Origin: Coriaria nepalensis
Taxonomy: Eukaryota > Streptophyta > Magnoliopsida > Cucurbitales > Coriariaceae
Assembly: GCA_027186245.1 (NCBI GenBank)
Contig: CP114498.1
Coordinates: forward strand, 4,223,501-4,287,500
Direction: 5' to 3'
DNA length: 64,000 nucleotides
The translations under genes and the position numbers were made by a program. The notes below the pieces were generated by a model. It made no database searches. It saw only the letters and a program-made list of their open reading frames with translations, and was not told the DNA's origin. Position 1 is the first letter of the stretch. Each line of letters starts with the position of its first letter. Below, piece after piece: positions 23,681 to 35,065 of the stretch.

Positions 23681-24717
23681 GCATGAGTTTTTACCTTCAT
23701 ATTTCTAAAGTAGAAGAAAATAAACTTTTATGTGTGCAATTAGGTCTTGGAACTTAAGATTATAGATGGTCTTTTATTATAATTTTTTTTTGGCTTTCGC
23801 GATGAAATATATTTTGTAGCTAAAAAGATAAAATAAAACAGATTATAGAATCATAGAAAAAGTCTCACACTAAACCATTTGAATGACAACTATGAATAGT
23901 GATGGGTAGCTTCTTGTGCTTGTGTTGGTGTCGGATTCGGTCCTTATTTCGTTATTCTTATCTAACTTTGCACATAAATCTCAACTGTCTTTCTAGATCC
24001 AATAGTTAAAATATGTGCCACGTAATAATAACTTAAATGAAGCTCATATTAATACGAAAGCTTATACGGTTAATACTCATGCCGTATAAGATAATTGATA
24101 GATCAGGAATTTTTTCTATACTCAACATGTCAAAATTACTTTCAGACCGAGTACTTTTCCTAAATCGAGTACTTTTCCTTTCCAGACCGAGTTCTTCATT
24201 TTCCTTTCCAGACCGAGAACTTTTTTTCATTTCCAAACCGAGATCTAATATAATATAATATTTCTCGTTTTATAATCTTAATCCTCTCGTACCAATATAA
24301 GATTATAGTTATATGAATAAATTTAGAATTTTCTGATATTTATATATATTATTCAATAATAATACATTTAAAATATTTATATTAAAAAATATCATTTTTA
24401 TTAATTTCATTAAAATAATATACATCACATGCTTTCAAGATACCATATCCAATAATTTTGTGATGCCATCTGGGCCAACATTATGTCCAAAAAGCAGCCT
24501 CCAGTGACAAGGTCCATAGCTTGTCATAAGCACCATTAACACTCTCCATTGGTGGCATCTGTTTGAGGTAATGAAAATTAGTAGACTAGTAGTAATGAAG
24601 GCACTGTAAATTACAACTTACTTGTAACTAAATAGATTAATCACAACAATTTATTCAACTGTGTAAACACTGTGCAAGACATCGTTAACGTATTATCGCA
24701 TTTACAGAGATTATATA
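23681..24717. other. Intergenic DNA with an exon-like island
   Basis: Mostly A/T-rich without genes. It contains the second cluster of GACCGAG words (24145-24245) and a more G/C-rich island at 24430-24565, listed separately. The last five bases (ATATA, 24713-24717) are the left target duplication of the solo LTR. Confidence 0.45.
24430..24565 (-). other. Coding-like island of unknown family
   Basis: On the minus strand, two overlapping frames are open across this G/C-richer patch. One runs from an ATG right after an acceptor-like CAAACAG and reads MPPMESVNGAYDKLW before a stop. The other reads FGHNVGPDGITKLLDMVS and then stops. I cannot assign either to a family. A frameshifted relic of one protein is the simplest reading. 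Confidence 0.25.
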
Positions 24718-25872
24718 TGTTGGAAAATTAGCATATCAACATGCTATGTTTATGCTTGATTTTGAGTGGGGCCCACTTCGTGTAAACAAAAAGTCAAAGC
24801 TGATTCGGATTCTCCTTCGTGAGAGCTTCGAATCGGTATATGGTACGCTCAAAATGATTAATGGGTGAATGAGAAATTGAATCTCAAAGTACAACCATTG
24901 AAATGGTTTGAAGGAAAAAATAAATGAGAAAATTTTATCCCATATTGGAAAGGAGAACAAGTGAGAGAGTGTGTATATAGAATTGCACATTTGTTAATGG
25001 GTAATAAAATATCAGCTAGAATGCTCTCTCTTACTCACTCCTGTAGGGGGGGTGCAAATCCGGACCGGATCGGGCTTAGCTCGTGTGTGCCTATACTTGG
25101 GCTCGCCGAATGTCGGCCCGAAAACCACCTGATTTGCCTTGACCCTCATTTTTGTTTTTCTCCCGGATATTTTTTTTTCTTCTGCAGAAGATGAAAGATT
25201 TGAAGATGAAAGGTTGAAGATGAAAGGATGAAATTTAATTTTATCATATTTAAACCTAAATTAAACCCAAGTTAATTCCCATTAATCTCTTCTCTCCTCA
25301 TGAGCCTATAAATTGACATCTTCCTCCCATTTAAAAACACACAATCAAAAACTAAATCTCTCGTCCCTCTAATTTCCTTCCTCCCTTTAGAGTTCTAAGT
25401 TTCTAGTGTGGTAGAGTTCGAGCCACTGTTTGAGTTCGTCGGGAATAGTTCGGTGGTGCGCCGCTACTATTCATCTCCGTTGTATCCTGGGAGATAGACG
25501 CCGTTCAATCTTATGTACCGACGTGAAAGGACGAATCTGTTTTAAGGAAACTATTGCATAACAGGCCTCAGTTTGATTTTCTGTTACCGTTCGGTTCTGT
25601 TACCATATTCTATTTTGTTTATTTTACTGTTCTGTTTAATTTTTCCAGATTCTATTCTGTTCTATTTTACTGTTCTATTATGTTTTACTTTTTTATTATA
25701 TTTTTACAGATTATATTCTATTTTATTTTTTACAGATTCTATTCTGTTCCATTTTACTATTTCATTCTATTTCTTACAAATTCAGTTTTACATATTATTC
25801 TGTTTTATAGCATCATTGTTTTCATAGTTACTGTTTACTGTATTCTTGTTATTATATGTACAAATTATTACA
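24718..25872 (+). repeat. Copia-type solo LTR with 5-bp target duplication
   Basis: A 1155-bp segment starts TGTTGG, ends TTACA, and is flanked by ATATA on both sides (24713-24717 and 25873-25877). No internal retrotransposon domain adjoins it, which fits a solo LTR left by unequal recombination. Its 3' half shares ordered words with the LTRs of element C (TTTAGAGTTCTAA, GAGTTCGTCGG, GGGAGATAGACG, then AAGG and ATCTGTT), so the two belong to one lineage. A short pallindrome-ended insert at 25044-25148 is nested in it. The ATATA duplication is low in complexity, so chance cannot be excluded. Confidence 0.72.
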
Positions 25873-25877
25873 ATATA

Positions 25878-26445
25878 TAGCCAAGGCTTCCGTTGGACAT
25901 GGTAAGAAATAAATGCATACAGTAAGGAAATATTTATACATTGAAATAATATAATTGAGAGGAAATATGGCTAAGTGTTTGATATCATATTTCATTATTT
26001 AGGCGTAGTATCACGATGATATGGGGATTCTTTTATATATGTCACATTTCTATCAGTTTCAAAAGGAGAATCAATAAATCGCAAATATTGTAACATAAAG
26101 TAGAGTAGTTGGATCATATAAAATAATTTCGATACCTTAACGAAATTCATGAACTTTGGATCTCTATTGACAACCAAATGGTGAACTGGAAAACCCTACA
26201 ACTAAAGCAGTAGATTTAGGTCAAGTAAATCAAAGAAATGAGTTTAATTCAAGAAGAAACCTCACAAAATGTTGGAGCTTTCAAGAAACAGAGGTTGAGG
26301 TCAGGGTCTCGTACCTTCAAGAAATGGATCTTCAATAAAAGTGAATAAAGGACGAGGAACCTTAAAAAAATAAACTTTCAACAAAGGATAACCTCAGAGG
26401 GATTTCAAATTAAAAAACCTTTATTGGATTTCGGACTTTGTTGGT
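25878..26445. other. Spacer between solo LTR and Copia element C
   Basis: No gene was recognised. The block at 26210-26420 holds repeated GAAACCTC/GGAACCTT and TTCAAGAAA words. A short minus-strand open frame contains VNRDPKF, which alone is too weak to call a Gypsy integrase. Confidence 0.4.
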
Positions 26446-26978
26446 TGTTGGAAAATTTTGAATTGAATAGAAAATTAAATTTTCGATTTCTTCAAGAATT
26501 AATTTAATAAATTAATATATATTAATATGTATTAATATGGTTAATTAATTTAATAATTAATTTTATGAAACTAATAGATTAATGTGCATTAATCCGTCCG
26601 ATTGGTTTCCTCTACATGAAATCTATAAATTGGCCTCCTCCTTTTTAAAAAAAATTCATTTCAGAAAATGATTTCCCCCTTGAACAGAACACTCTTTAGA
26701 GTTCTAAACTTCAGAATAATAGTGTTCGGTAGTTTGAGAGTTCGTCGGAAATATTTGGTGTTCTAACTGAATATTTTTCATTTCTTTGTATCTTGGGAGA
26801 TAGACGGTATAAGGGTCGAATCTGTTGTAAGGACATTGTGAAAGCTCACATGGCTTAGAATTCTTCGTTCATCAATTTTGATTTGCGAATCTATATTCTT
26901 TATAAGTTTATTATATTTTATAACATTCACAATTTTATATATATTTAAAAATTATTATTTCCGATATAGATTATTATC
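26446..26978 (+). repeat. 5' LTR of Copia element C
   Basis: It starts TGTTGG at 26446 and can be aligned by eye with 29269-29721 up to the shared end TAGATTATTATC. A TATA-like TATAAATT lies at about 26626. The downstream primer-binding site is decayed. Confidence 0.8.
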
Positions 26979-29268
26979 TTATAACTTAAAACAGATTCAG
27001 GGATATTGATGTATATATTATTTCCTATGTGAAATTTTATAATTTGATTTTAAAATAAAAATAATTGTAATAAAAATATATTACAACATAATTGAAAACG
27101 TGTTATCAATATCAAAACTATATTATGAATTATGCATACTGTGGTTTACAAAATTGAAGAATATACATATTGAATTGACGTTAATGTTGAATATACTTGA
27201 ATAATATATACAATACATGTTGGAGTCTAATGATATATTCTAAAGCTGTTACAAACAATATTATATGCAACGAGAATTTAATGTTATAGATTTATTGCTT
27301 TTTCTTGATAGAAACGGTTTAATACTACAAATGGTTCTTAAAAGAAAGTGCTCATATGCTCAAAGATGATAAACACAATGTCCATGCAGTCAGTATTATT
27401 GATGTTTTGAATCATTTTGACTTTTTACGTTGGAATTATATAATGAATGGTTTGACCAACACTCTGTACTCCGTATATAGTACAAATAAAATGGCGAAGG
27501 AGCTATGGGATGCCTTAGACCATAAATATAAAACTGAGGATGCGGTACTAAGAAGGCTATTGTGATCTGGTTCCTTGACTATAAAATGATGGATTCCAAG
27601 ACTGTAGTTAGTCAAGTTCAAGAACTTCAAGTAATTTTACCTGAGATTCATGTTGATGGGATGACTTCAAATAAAACTTTCTAAGTATCTACAATTATTG
27701 AGAAACTTCCAGCCGGATGGAAAGATTTCAAAAACTACCTCAAGCATAAATGAAAAGAGATGAATATTGAAAATTTGGTTGTTCAACTTCGAATTGAAGA
27801 AGATAATAGAAATTTCGATAATAAAAAGGTTATTCAACATGAGGCAAAAGCTAATATTGTGGAATATAGTCAGCATTCTAAAAGAACCAATAAATTGCCT
27901 AAGTTGGGACCAAAAAGAGGAGTCTCAAAGAAGCAAACTAAGTTTCAAGGGAAATGTTTCAACTATGGTGGAAGACTCCCAAAGAAGAAATCAAGCCAAT
28001 AAGCAAATATGGTGGAAGACATTGCTCAAAATGTCTCAGACTTTGATCTCTCTTCTTAGTTGATTTTGTTTAAAAGTGGGAAAAGTTTGTTGGTTATAAG
28101 CTAAATAAAATGTAATGATCCTTTGAGAAATTAATAAAATAAAGCTAGCTATTTTATTAGTTGCTTATGTCTTTATGATCTATAGCATGCTAGATTAAAA
28201 TATGTTAATTATGATTCTTTGTATAGAATAATTAACATGGATCATATACTAAATTTTCATATGAGAAAATAAACATGGTCATTGTTTAAAATGAATGTCA
28301 AACTTTTTGGTTTAATCCATAAGAAGAGATATGTTCTCCTTGAACATATATTTAAGAGAAGGTTCAAAATGAACTAAGTATAAACGAACTCTAGTATTTA
28401 TCATACTCAAGAACAAGAAAATAAATAAGAGGTTGATTAAATCTTGACTTGATAGAAGAGCTAGGACATAAAATCTTATAGTCCAAAGTTTTCTTGTTAG
28501 AAGATGAATATTAAAACTTTAAGGAAGTTACCTAGAAAAGTTTTAGTAAACTACCTTTAATTAGAATTATCCATGGATAAAATTACGGAACCGCTAACAA
28601 AAATGTTAAATAAAGAGTTAGTTGAAAAATCTTCAAGGGGATTAAGACTAAAACTCATGAAAAAATAAGTCAATGCAATAGAAACCCAAACTAGTTGACT
28701 GGAGATCCCAAGATCTAGGTTCAAAAGAAAAACCTAGTTGTATAAGAACTTAATTAGATCACTATAGGGGTTCTCCTTCTATATATTCCTATGATGAAAC
28801 AATAATACCCGTAAGAGAAAAGATAAACTATACTTTTAATTATTTTTAGTTGTCAGAAGATCCAAGCGGAGTAAAACGGGTTACTCTTGATCAAGAATCA
28901 TCTATGTAAGAGAGAAATGGAGCCGCTTCTAAAGAAATTAACGTGAGCTAAATTCTTTTCAACTTTTGTAGAACCAGACGGATGTTCAAGGCCAAAATGA
29001 ATATAATAGTGAGAACTCAACTATATTAGGAAAGACTCATATGTAAAGTATGTTATCATTTACATGAACGACATGACAATTCAAGGACATCGTGTCTACT
29101 AATTAGTCAGTAAAGTCAATAAATAACTTTCATAAGGGAAAGTTCAAAGGATGATACCTACTTATCCTATACATGTTTCAATCTATTAAACACTATCACC
29201 AGGTCAAAAATATTATAATTTCAAAATTATATGTTTTATGATCCATCAATTTTCTTTCATGTGAAGAT

Positions 29269-29721
29269 TAATGGAAAATTTTGAATTGAATAAAAAAAAT
29301 TAAATTTTCGATTTCTTCAAGAATTAATTTAGCAAATGAATATGGCTAATTAACTTCATAATTAATTTTATGAAATGACCTCTTCCTTTTTGGAAAAAAT
29401 TCATTTCAGAAAATGATTTCCTTCTCAAACACTTTCTAGAATTCTAAGTTTTAGAGTGATAGTGTTTAGTAATTTAAAAGTTCACCGAAAATATTTAGTA
29501 TTTTAATTGAATATTTTTTATTCTGTTATATCTTAAGAGATATACGACATACGAATATATCTTAAAGACACTGTAAAAAATCGTAAGTCTCAAAATTTCT
29601 CATTTATCAATTTTAATTTACGAATCTATATTATTTATAATTTTATTATTTTTATAATATTTATAATATTTATAATTTTATATAAATTTAAAAGTTATTA
29701 TTTCCTATATAGATTATTATC
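29269..29721 (+). repeat. 3' LTR of Copia element C
   Basis: It aligns with the 5' LTR but is diverged at many sites and has an internal deletion of roughly 70 bp that removes the TATA region. Its first bases are TAATGG where the 5' copy has TGTTGG. Confidence 0.8.
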
Positions 29722-31220
29722 CGAGATAATGGGAGCCAAAAAAACCTCGTAACTTTGAGGTCGGAGAGATTTGTTGAAGAAGTGTGAGAAGGGTAAGGAA
29801 GAAGTCTGTGAGAAAGGACGACAGAGGGAATATGAAGAAAAAATGGTTCGTGCGTTTAAAGAAGTGTGAGAAGAGTTGTAGTAGAAAATAGTAGTCTGAC
29901 AATAATGTTCATATTTAGAAAGAAGAGCGGGATCTCAAAATCATGAATTACACTTTCAGACACTTAAATCACAAAATTTGAGCCCAAGAAATCGATAACT
30001 ATATATATAAAAAATGTATCTCAACTTTCGTGTTTATAATCCAAAAAAACATAATTTGAATACCAAGCATCGTAATTATTCTAAACATAAAGAAAGAAGT
30101 CCAAACAATCTTATCGCCCCCACAAAAACAACTTTGGTGATTTAAATAATGATTTTGTGTTAAAAAAAAAAAAAAAAAAAAGCGGCCAAACAGGACTATA
30201 GAATCTCATCACCAACCAAACAATGACAAAGTTTATGTTGGCTATCAATTATTAAGTTAATGATGATTAGTTGTAGAATAGATGTCCTTATCCTCTCTTT
30301 CTTCCTATAAAATCGTGAAAAGAAGATAAAAGGGAAACAATAAATAAATAAATAAAATAAAATAAAATAAAATAAAATAAAATAAATAAATAAAGAAGAA
30401 GAAAAACAGGTACGAGTAAGTAAATAATTAGAGAGATATATAAAACATAAATTATTTTAGGAAAATAAATGACAGTAGTAATTATTTGGGTCCCATCACT
30501 AATTAGGAACTTTTAACTTTAAATATAAGAATTAAAAAAATTACAGAAAAAAAAAAAAAAGTGCACGTGTTAAGAGTCAAAGGAGAGGGAAAAAAGTCAA
30601 AATACCGCGTAACAAGCGCAGGGAAAGCGGTCCAATAATAGTTTTAAAAGCCCACACACGTTTATGGGAGGCAAAGTTGTAAATAACAGTCGACAAACAG
30701 CTGCTACAGCTACCAGCCTACCAGGTTGTACACAACTAGCTTCTCAGATCTCCCCGACCATATATCTTATTTCCCTCCCCCTACTAAATTTCTCATTCAC
30801 CTTTTGGTCGGCGCTTTCATATTGTGGGTCCGGTTTCTGATTGGTTCTTTTTTTTTCATAGAAGATTAAACTAATTTTGATTAGTATTGTGATAAATTGG
30901 TGATTAAATATTAGAAGAAAAGTAAAAATGGATAGAAAATACGAGAAAATATTGGACCGTAGAAATATGTCAAAGAGTTGTTGAGAAAGTCAACCAAATT
31001 CATTGATATATTTTAATATAAAGTTTATTTGCTTATGATTTAGTGAAAAGAAACGAAGATGAAACATATTTGATCAGGTCAAATGTTTCTACCAATCCTT
31101 AACTCAACCTTCAAATTCAAGGTTATATAATTCAAATTGGAATATAGAAATATGAAAAAAAAAAAAATTATGTTATATAAATCATTTTTATTTATTTTCA
31201 AAAGTTAATAATATAAAACA
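29722..31220. other. Intergenic DNA upstream of GA2ox
   Basis: No gene was recognised. It contains poly(A) runs (about 30163-30181), an AAAT/AAAAT microsatellite at about 30340-30395, and from about 30560 onwards the GA2ox upstream region. Confidence 0.5.
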
Positions 31221-31262
31221 ACTCTCTCTCTCTCTCTCTCTCTCCTGGACACTTATAAATAG
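31221..31262 (+). promoter_or_regulatory. GA2ox core promoter: CT tract and TATA box
   Basis: A CT dinucleotide run (about 31221-31244) is followed by TATAAATAG at 31254-31262, about 106 bp upstream of the chosen ATG. A CT-rich tract beside a TATA box is common in plant core promoters. The transcription start is then expected near 31290. Confidence 0.7.
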
Positions 31263-31367
31263 CAGCTGACTAACCTCCAGTCATGATCATAAACACCCCA
31301 ACAGCTTAAAACTTCAATCTCAAAAGAAAAAAAAAAGAAGAAGAAGGAATTGATGTATAGAAGAAGG

Positions 31368-33942
31368 ATGGTAGTGCCTTCTCCAACTCCAATATTGATG
31401 AGAACCAAAAAGACAAAGGCAGTAGGGATTCCGACAATAGATCTTTCTCTCGACAATAAATCTGGATTAATTAACTCGATCGTCGAAGCCTGCGAGAACT
31501 ACGGTTTCTTAAAGGTAGTCAACCATGGTGTCTCAGACGACGTCATTTCACGTTTGGAACAACAGGGCTTCGATTTCTTCGCTAAATCACCGGCGGAGAA
31601 GGACAGAGCTGGGCCGGCGAGCCCGTTTGGTTACGGGTTTAAAAATATCGGCCCAAACGGTGATATGGGGGAGCTCGAGTACCTTCTTCTTCATACTAAT
31701 CCCATTCATGTTTCTGAAAGATCCAAATCTATATCCGACGATGCTACCGAATTCTGGTACATACTTACTGAACCTTCAATAGTCTAGTTTGACTATATGT
31801 ATGTGTATGTATGTAAATAAACTTTGAAAGCATGTTATGAACTCCGAAAATTTACGTTCCCTACTTAGGTTAGGAACCATTTATGAAGTTTTTTTTTTTT
31901 TAATTTTAATTTTTTAATATTTATATGTGACTTTTGTTAATGAAATTTATAGAAAACTTATTAGAGATGAAGTGAAATTAGTATAAGATTTAAAATTAAA
32001 AATAATAAGTTTTCTGAAAACTAAATATAAGCAATCAATATTTCCGAAAAAATACAGCTAATGAATGATGAGCAAGTACGAAGAATGAGAATATGAATTT
32101 ATTTTTTTTAATTAATATTTTAAAGAATTATTTTATTTAACACGTGCACGTGCAACACAAGTGAGCACTGGCAGATTTAGGCCAAAAAAACTTTTTAAAT
32201 TTTTTAGAGGTAAATTTTTAAATTAAATAATTAAAAAATATATATATAATTCTAAAATTATTACCTTATAATCTTTAATTCTCAACAGTTTCAAAATTCT
32301 GATCCGCCACTCAATGTTAAGTGAGGAAGGGAGAGAAGTGGTGTTGTTAGTAGTTGTAATAGTAGGAGTAGAGTAGTCAATTCAGCAGTGAAGATGAATT
32401 TATAAACTTGTGTGTCTAAAAGTAGAATATTAAAAGATCTAGGGGTCCCTTTCAAGTTTCAAGCATTTATTACTTTCAAAAAACTTGGGCTTAACCTCTT
32501 TCTCTTTCAAGGCCCACTACCTTAACAAATTATTACTTTCAAAAAACTTGGGCTTAACCTTTCTCTTTCAAGGCCCACTACCTTAACAAACCTACGTCTT
32601 CTGTCAAGGTTGGTCCGTTAGTTTCCATGGAAACCCGACATGTTTTTATTTTTCACATTAATATCTTGGGTTTTTTTTTTTTGGGGTTCCAATTTGCAGT
32701 CGTGCAGTGAATGATTATATAGAAGCAGCGAAGGGACTAGCGTGTGTGATTCTTGATCTAGTGGGTGAGGGGCTAGGGCTTCCTGATAAGTGCGCATTCA
32801 GCAGGCTAATCAGAGACGTCCAAAATGACTCGGTTCTGCGGTTAAATCACTACCCTCCATCAGAAAAGAACGTCGAAGATTGGGAGAGGTGGGACCCATC
32901 ATCATTGAAACTTCATCAGTACGGTACAGCTGTAGCAGCTGTACCTAATAATCGAATTGGGTTCGGGGAGCATTCTGACCCTCAGATCTTGACCATCCTG
33001 CGATCCAACGACGTAGGAGGCCTTCAAATCTGCCAGCGTGATGGGTTGTGGGTCCCAGTTCATCCCGACCCTGATGCATTCTATATCATGGTGGGCGATT
33101 CCTTTCAGGTATGCACGTTTGTTAGAAGTCAACCTAACTAAGGTTGTCATTAATTTTTAATTAACCTCGTAAGATAGATAATAAGATACTGTCTATTCCG
33201 GTAATCATCTCATGATTTTACATTAAGATGTTTCATTAATTTCTGCTCATAAATTCCAACTAACCCTAATTAATTCATGAAATATAATCAGAAACTCCTT
33301 TCTGAGCTTAACTATGGAATATAAATCCCGAAATAACGATAAATCTTACTATATATCATTTATAAATAAAAAATATTATCTCAAAAGTTAATGAACTCTA
33401 AGTTTGAAATAAAAATTTGACCAAAAAAAAAAAAAAGGAAAAAAGAAAAGAAGAAGAAGAAGAAGCGAGCTTGAAATAACAAATAGAAATTAGTATTTTT
33501 GGGAAAACTATTTTCCAGTAAACCCTCCATGATCTCTAGAGTCATTTGCCTTGAATATGTCTGTCTACCTTTGAGATATAATTCAATCTAATTTTCATTT
33601 ATTTGAATATTAAAAAAAAAAAAAAATTTGAAGGCGTTGACAAATGGAAGATTTGAAAGTGTAAGACATAGGGCGATGGCAAACTCAGTGGGGACAAGAG
33701 CAAGAATGTCAACGGTATATTTTGGGGCCCCACCCCTTAATTCATGGATCATTCCCCTTCCGCCACTAGAAGTACCTTCCCTTCATGAACAAATCTATAA
33801 GCCCTTCACTTGGGGTGACTACAAGAAAGCTGCTTACTCTCTACGCTTAGGAGATTCCAGGCTCGACCTCTTCAAGATTAGAAATAAACGTTCTGCATCA
33901 GATCATAACAGCACTCAAACACATGGAAGAATCTGTAAGTAG
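31368..33942 (+). CDS. GA2ox: Gibberellin 2-oxidase, C19-GA type (complete, 3 exons)
   Basis: A 2-oxoglutarate/Fe(II) dioxygenase that adds a 2-beta hydroxyl to gibberellins and so inactivates them; family members are soluble. Exons 31368-31756, 32700-33108 and 33634-33942 join in phase to 368 residues. Visible marks: EACENYGFLKVVNHGV and EKDRAGP in exon 1; RLNHYPP and GFGEHSDPQ in exon 2, giving iron ligands H221 and D223; VRHRAM (third ligand H278) and R290-M-S292 for 2-oxoglutarate in exon 3. EKDRAGPASPFGYG and GEHSDPQ fit the C19 GA2ox class. The start at 31368 (MVV) has a good context and matches the family; an in-frame ATG at 31353 has a weak context. Intron 1 holds a small repeat element and a tandem duplication. 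No disabling change was seen. Confidence 0.92.
32166..32318. mobile_element. Short MITE-like insertion in GA2ox intron 1
   Basis: A 153-bp, A/T-rich segment is flanked by AAGTGAG (32159-32165 and 32319-32325). Near its ends are loosely inverted words, CACTGGCAGATTT on the left and GATCCGCCACT on the right, resembling the TGGCGGA ends of common plant MITE families. It has no coding capacity. The superfamily cannot be told from this alone. Confidence 0.55.
32467..32590. repeat. Tandem duplication of about 62 bp in GA2ox intron 1
   Basis: 32467-32529 and 32530-32590 are the same sequence, differing only by a 2-base deletion in a CT run of the second copy. The copy starts TTATTACTTTC and ends CTTAACAAA. 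Near identity implies a recent event. It lies 110 bp before the exon 2 acceptor. Confidence 0.93.
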
Positions 33943-34781
33943 CTCTTTATTAAAATTTCGCTAAACAATTTAAGTTAAATTATGTTGTGAGTTAGAATGA
34001 TTCTTTTTTTTTTTTTTGGGTAGCATGATAATTATAATTGGTTTTTTTTCATATTCGTATGGGAAATTCTTTCGATTTCACCTCCTACAAATATTTTAGG
34101 TGTTTTCAGATCAGACCCAAGTAGATGGTAAGAAAAGTTCTGTTTTTGGAAAAAGAAACCTACTTGGATGGCAACAGCATTGCCCTGATCTTGTCCTTTG
34201 GCTAAGGTCGCAACCGTTTGTGGCGTCCCATTGTTTGACAAAACATCCCACTGAATTTTTTTTTTTTTCCCTTAGACAAAACTCATGAACTTGTTGTATC
34301 CAGTATAAACTTTATACTGGATCCATTCCATTGTTTATACTCTTTCAAGCTGCTAACATTCCCCTTGAGTTGATTCCAATCTTTGACCCATTCTATAAGA
34401 TAAGAATGCTCCCTGGTATGTGGATGCAATACAAAGAGCGAATAATACTTGCAGTTCGGAAACATAAAGAACTTGACAAACCACCCACCGCACAGTCCCA
34501 CCACAGTGCTGAAATTTACCGGTGCAGTTCGGTCGGAGTGGAGTGCAAAAAAAAAAAAAAAAAAAAAGATTTGCGGTGCTGTTGGGTTGGAGTGGAGCCC
34601 AAAAGTTCAATTGATACAACATTTGTCATCAGGAAATTTTCATCAGTACAAATAAAATTATAAAGAAGAACAATTACAACGTAAGATTTGATTTAAAGAG
34701 AATAAATATCTCATCTCATAACATTCCTTCAACCTCAGGAAAATTGAAGAGGGAAAAATCTCCTGACATTCATAGAATTTG
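33943..34781. other. GA2ox 3' flank with poly(A)-split repeat
   Basis: No further gene was recognised. At 34521-34601, two near copies of a 26-base word (GGTGC...GAGTGGAG) flank a run of 22 A. Short open frames here have no recognised family. Confidence 0.45.
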
Positions 34782-35027
34782 GTGGCATTCTTCACTTGCT
34801 AAGCTCACCTTCCGTTCCTTCATCTTCTTAGCTCCCCTCTCCCTTCCAACCCTTCTCGCTTCTCATTACGAACCTACAACTGGAGCCAAATCGTTTGGAA
34901 CAGATGGGTCAGATCGTTCTTGAGTAAAGAGCCTCAACCATGGTGGTGGGGGGTGGCAGCGTCCGCGGCGGTAGCTGGTATAGTGGTGGACGGGATTGAG
35001 AGGTATGAATTTGGGTCAAAGTTGTAA
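34782..35027 (+). pseudogene. Relic of a small membrane-protein gene, possible processed copy
   Basis: A frame of 82 codons from GTG (34782) to TAA (35025-35027) is open except for TAA at codon 7 (34800-34802). It is G/C-richer than its surroundings. It reads as a basic, aromatic N-terminal part (WSQIVWNRWVRSFLSKEP), then WWWGVAASAAVAGIVVDGIE, a likely single membrane segment, and ends RYEFGSKL. A run of 18 A (about 35048-35065) lies 20 bases after the stop. The GTG in place of ATG, the early stop and the A run suggest a dead retrocopy of an intron-poor mRNA, perhaps of a small organelle membrane protein. I do not recognise the family. Alternatively it is the last exon of a gene whose upstream exon I missed. 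Confidence 0.45.
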
Positions 35028-35065
35028 TAAATAAGACTTAGGAGATTAAAAAAAAAAAAAAAAAA

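Larger units (their letters stand above)
26446..29721 (+). mobile_element. Ty1/Copia element C with both LTRs and pol mostly deleted
   Basis: The 5' LTR (about 26446-26978, starting TGTTGGAAAATTTTG) and the 3' LTR (about 29269-29721) share long ordered blocks. The 3' copy lacks about 70 bp, including a TATA-like CTATAAATTGG. Between them lies gag: KELWDALDHKYKTEDA near 27500, EKLPAGW-type words near 27700, and a knuckle remnant GKCFNYGGR at about 27950. There is then no protease, integrase or RT. The C-terminal end of RNase H appears at about 28575-28660 (ITEPLTKML, then SSRGLRLKLMK), followed by the long 3' leader typical of this lineage and a purine tract GTGAAGAT before the 3' LTR. Stops interrupt gag. 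Confidence 0.87.

Noticed and set aside
25995..26177. Minus-strand frame with VNRDPKF, like the DRDPKF motif of Gypsy integrase
   Set aside because: A single short motif without supporting blocks on either side.
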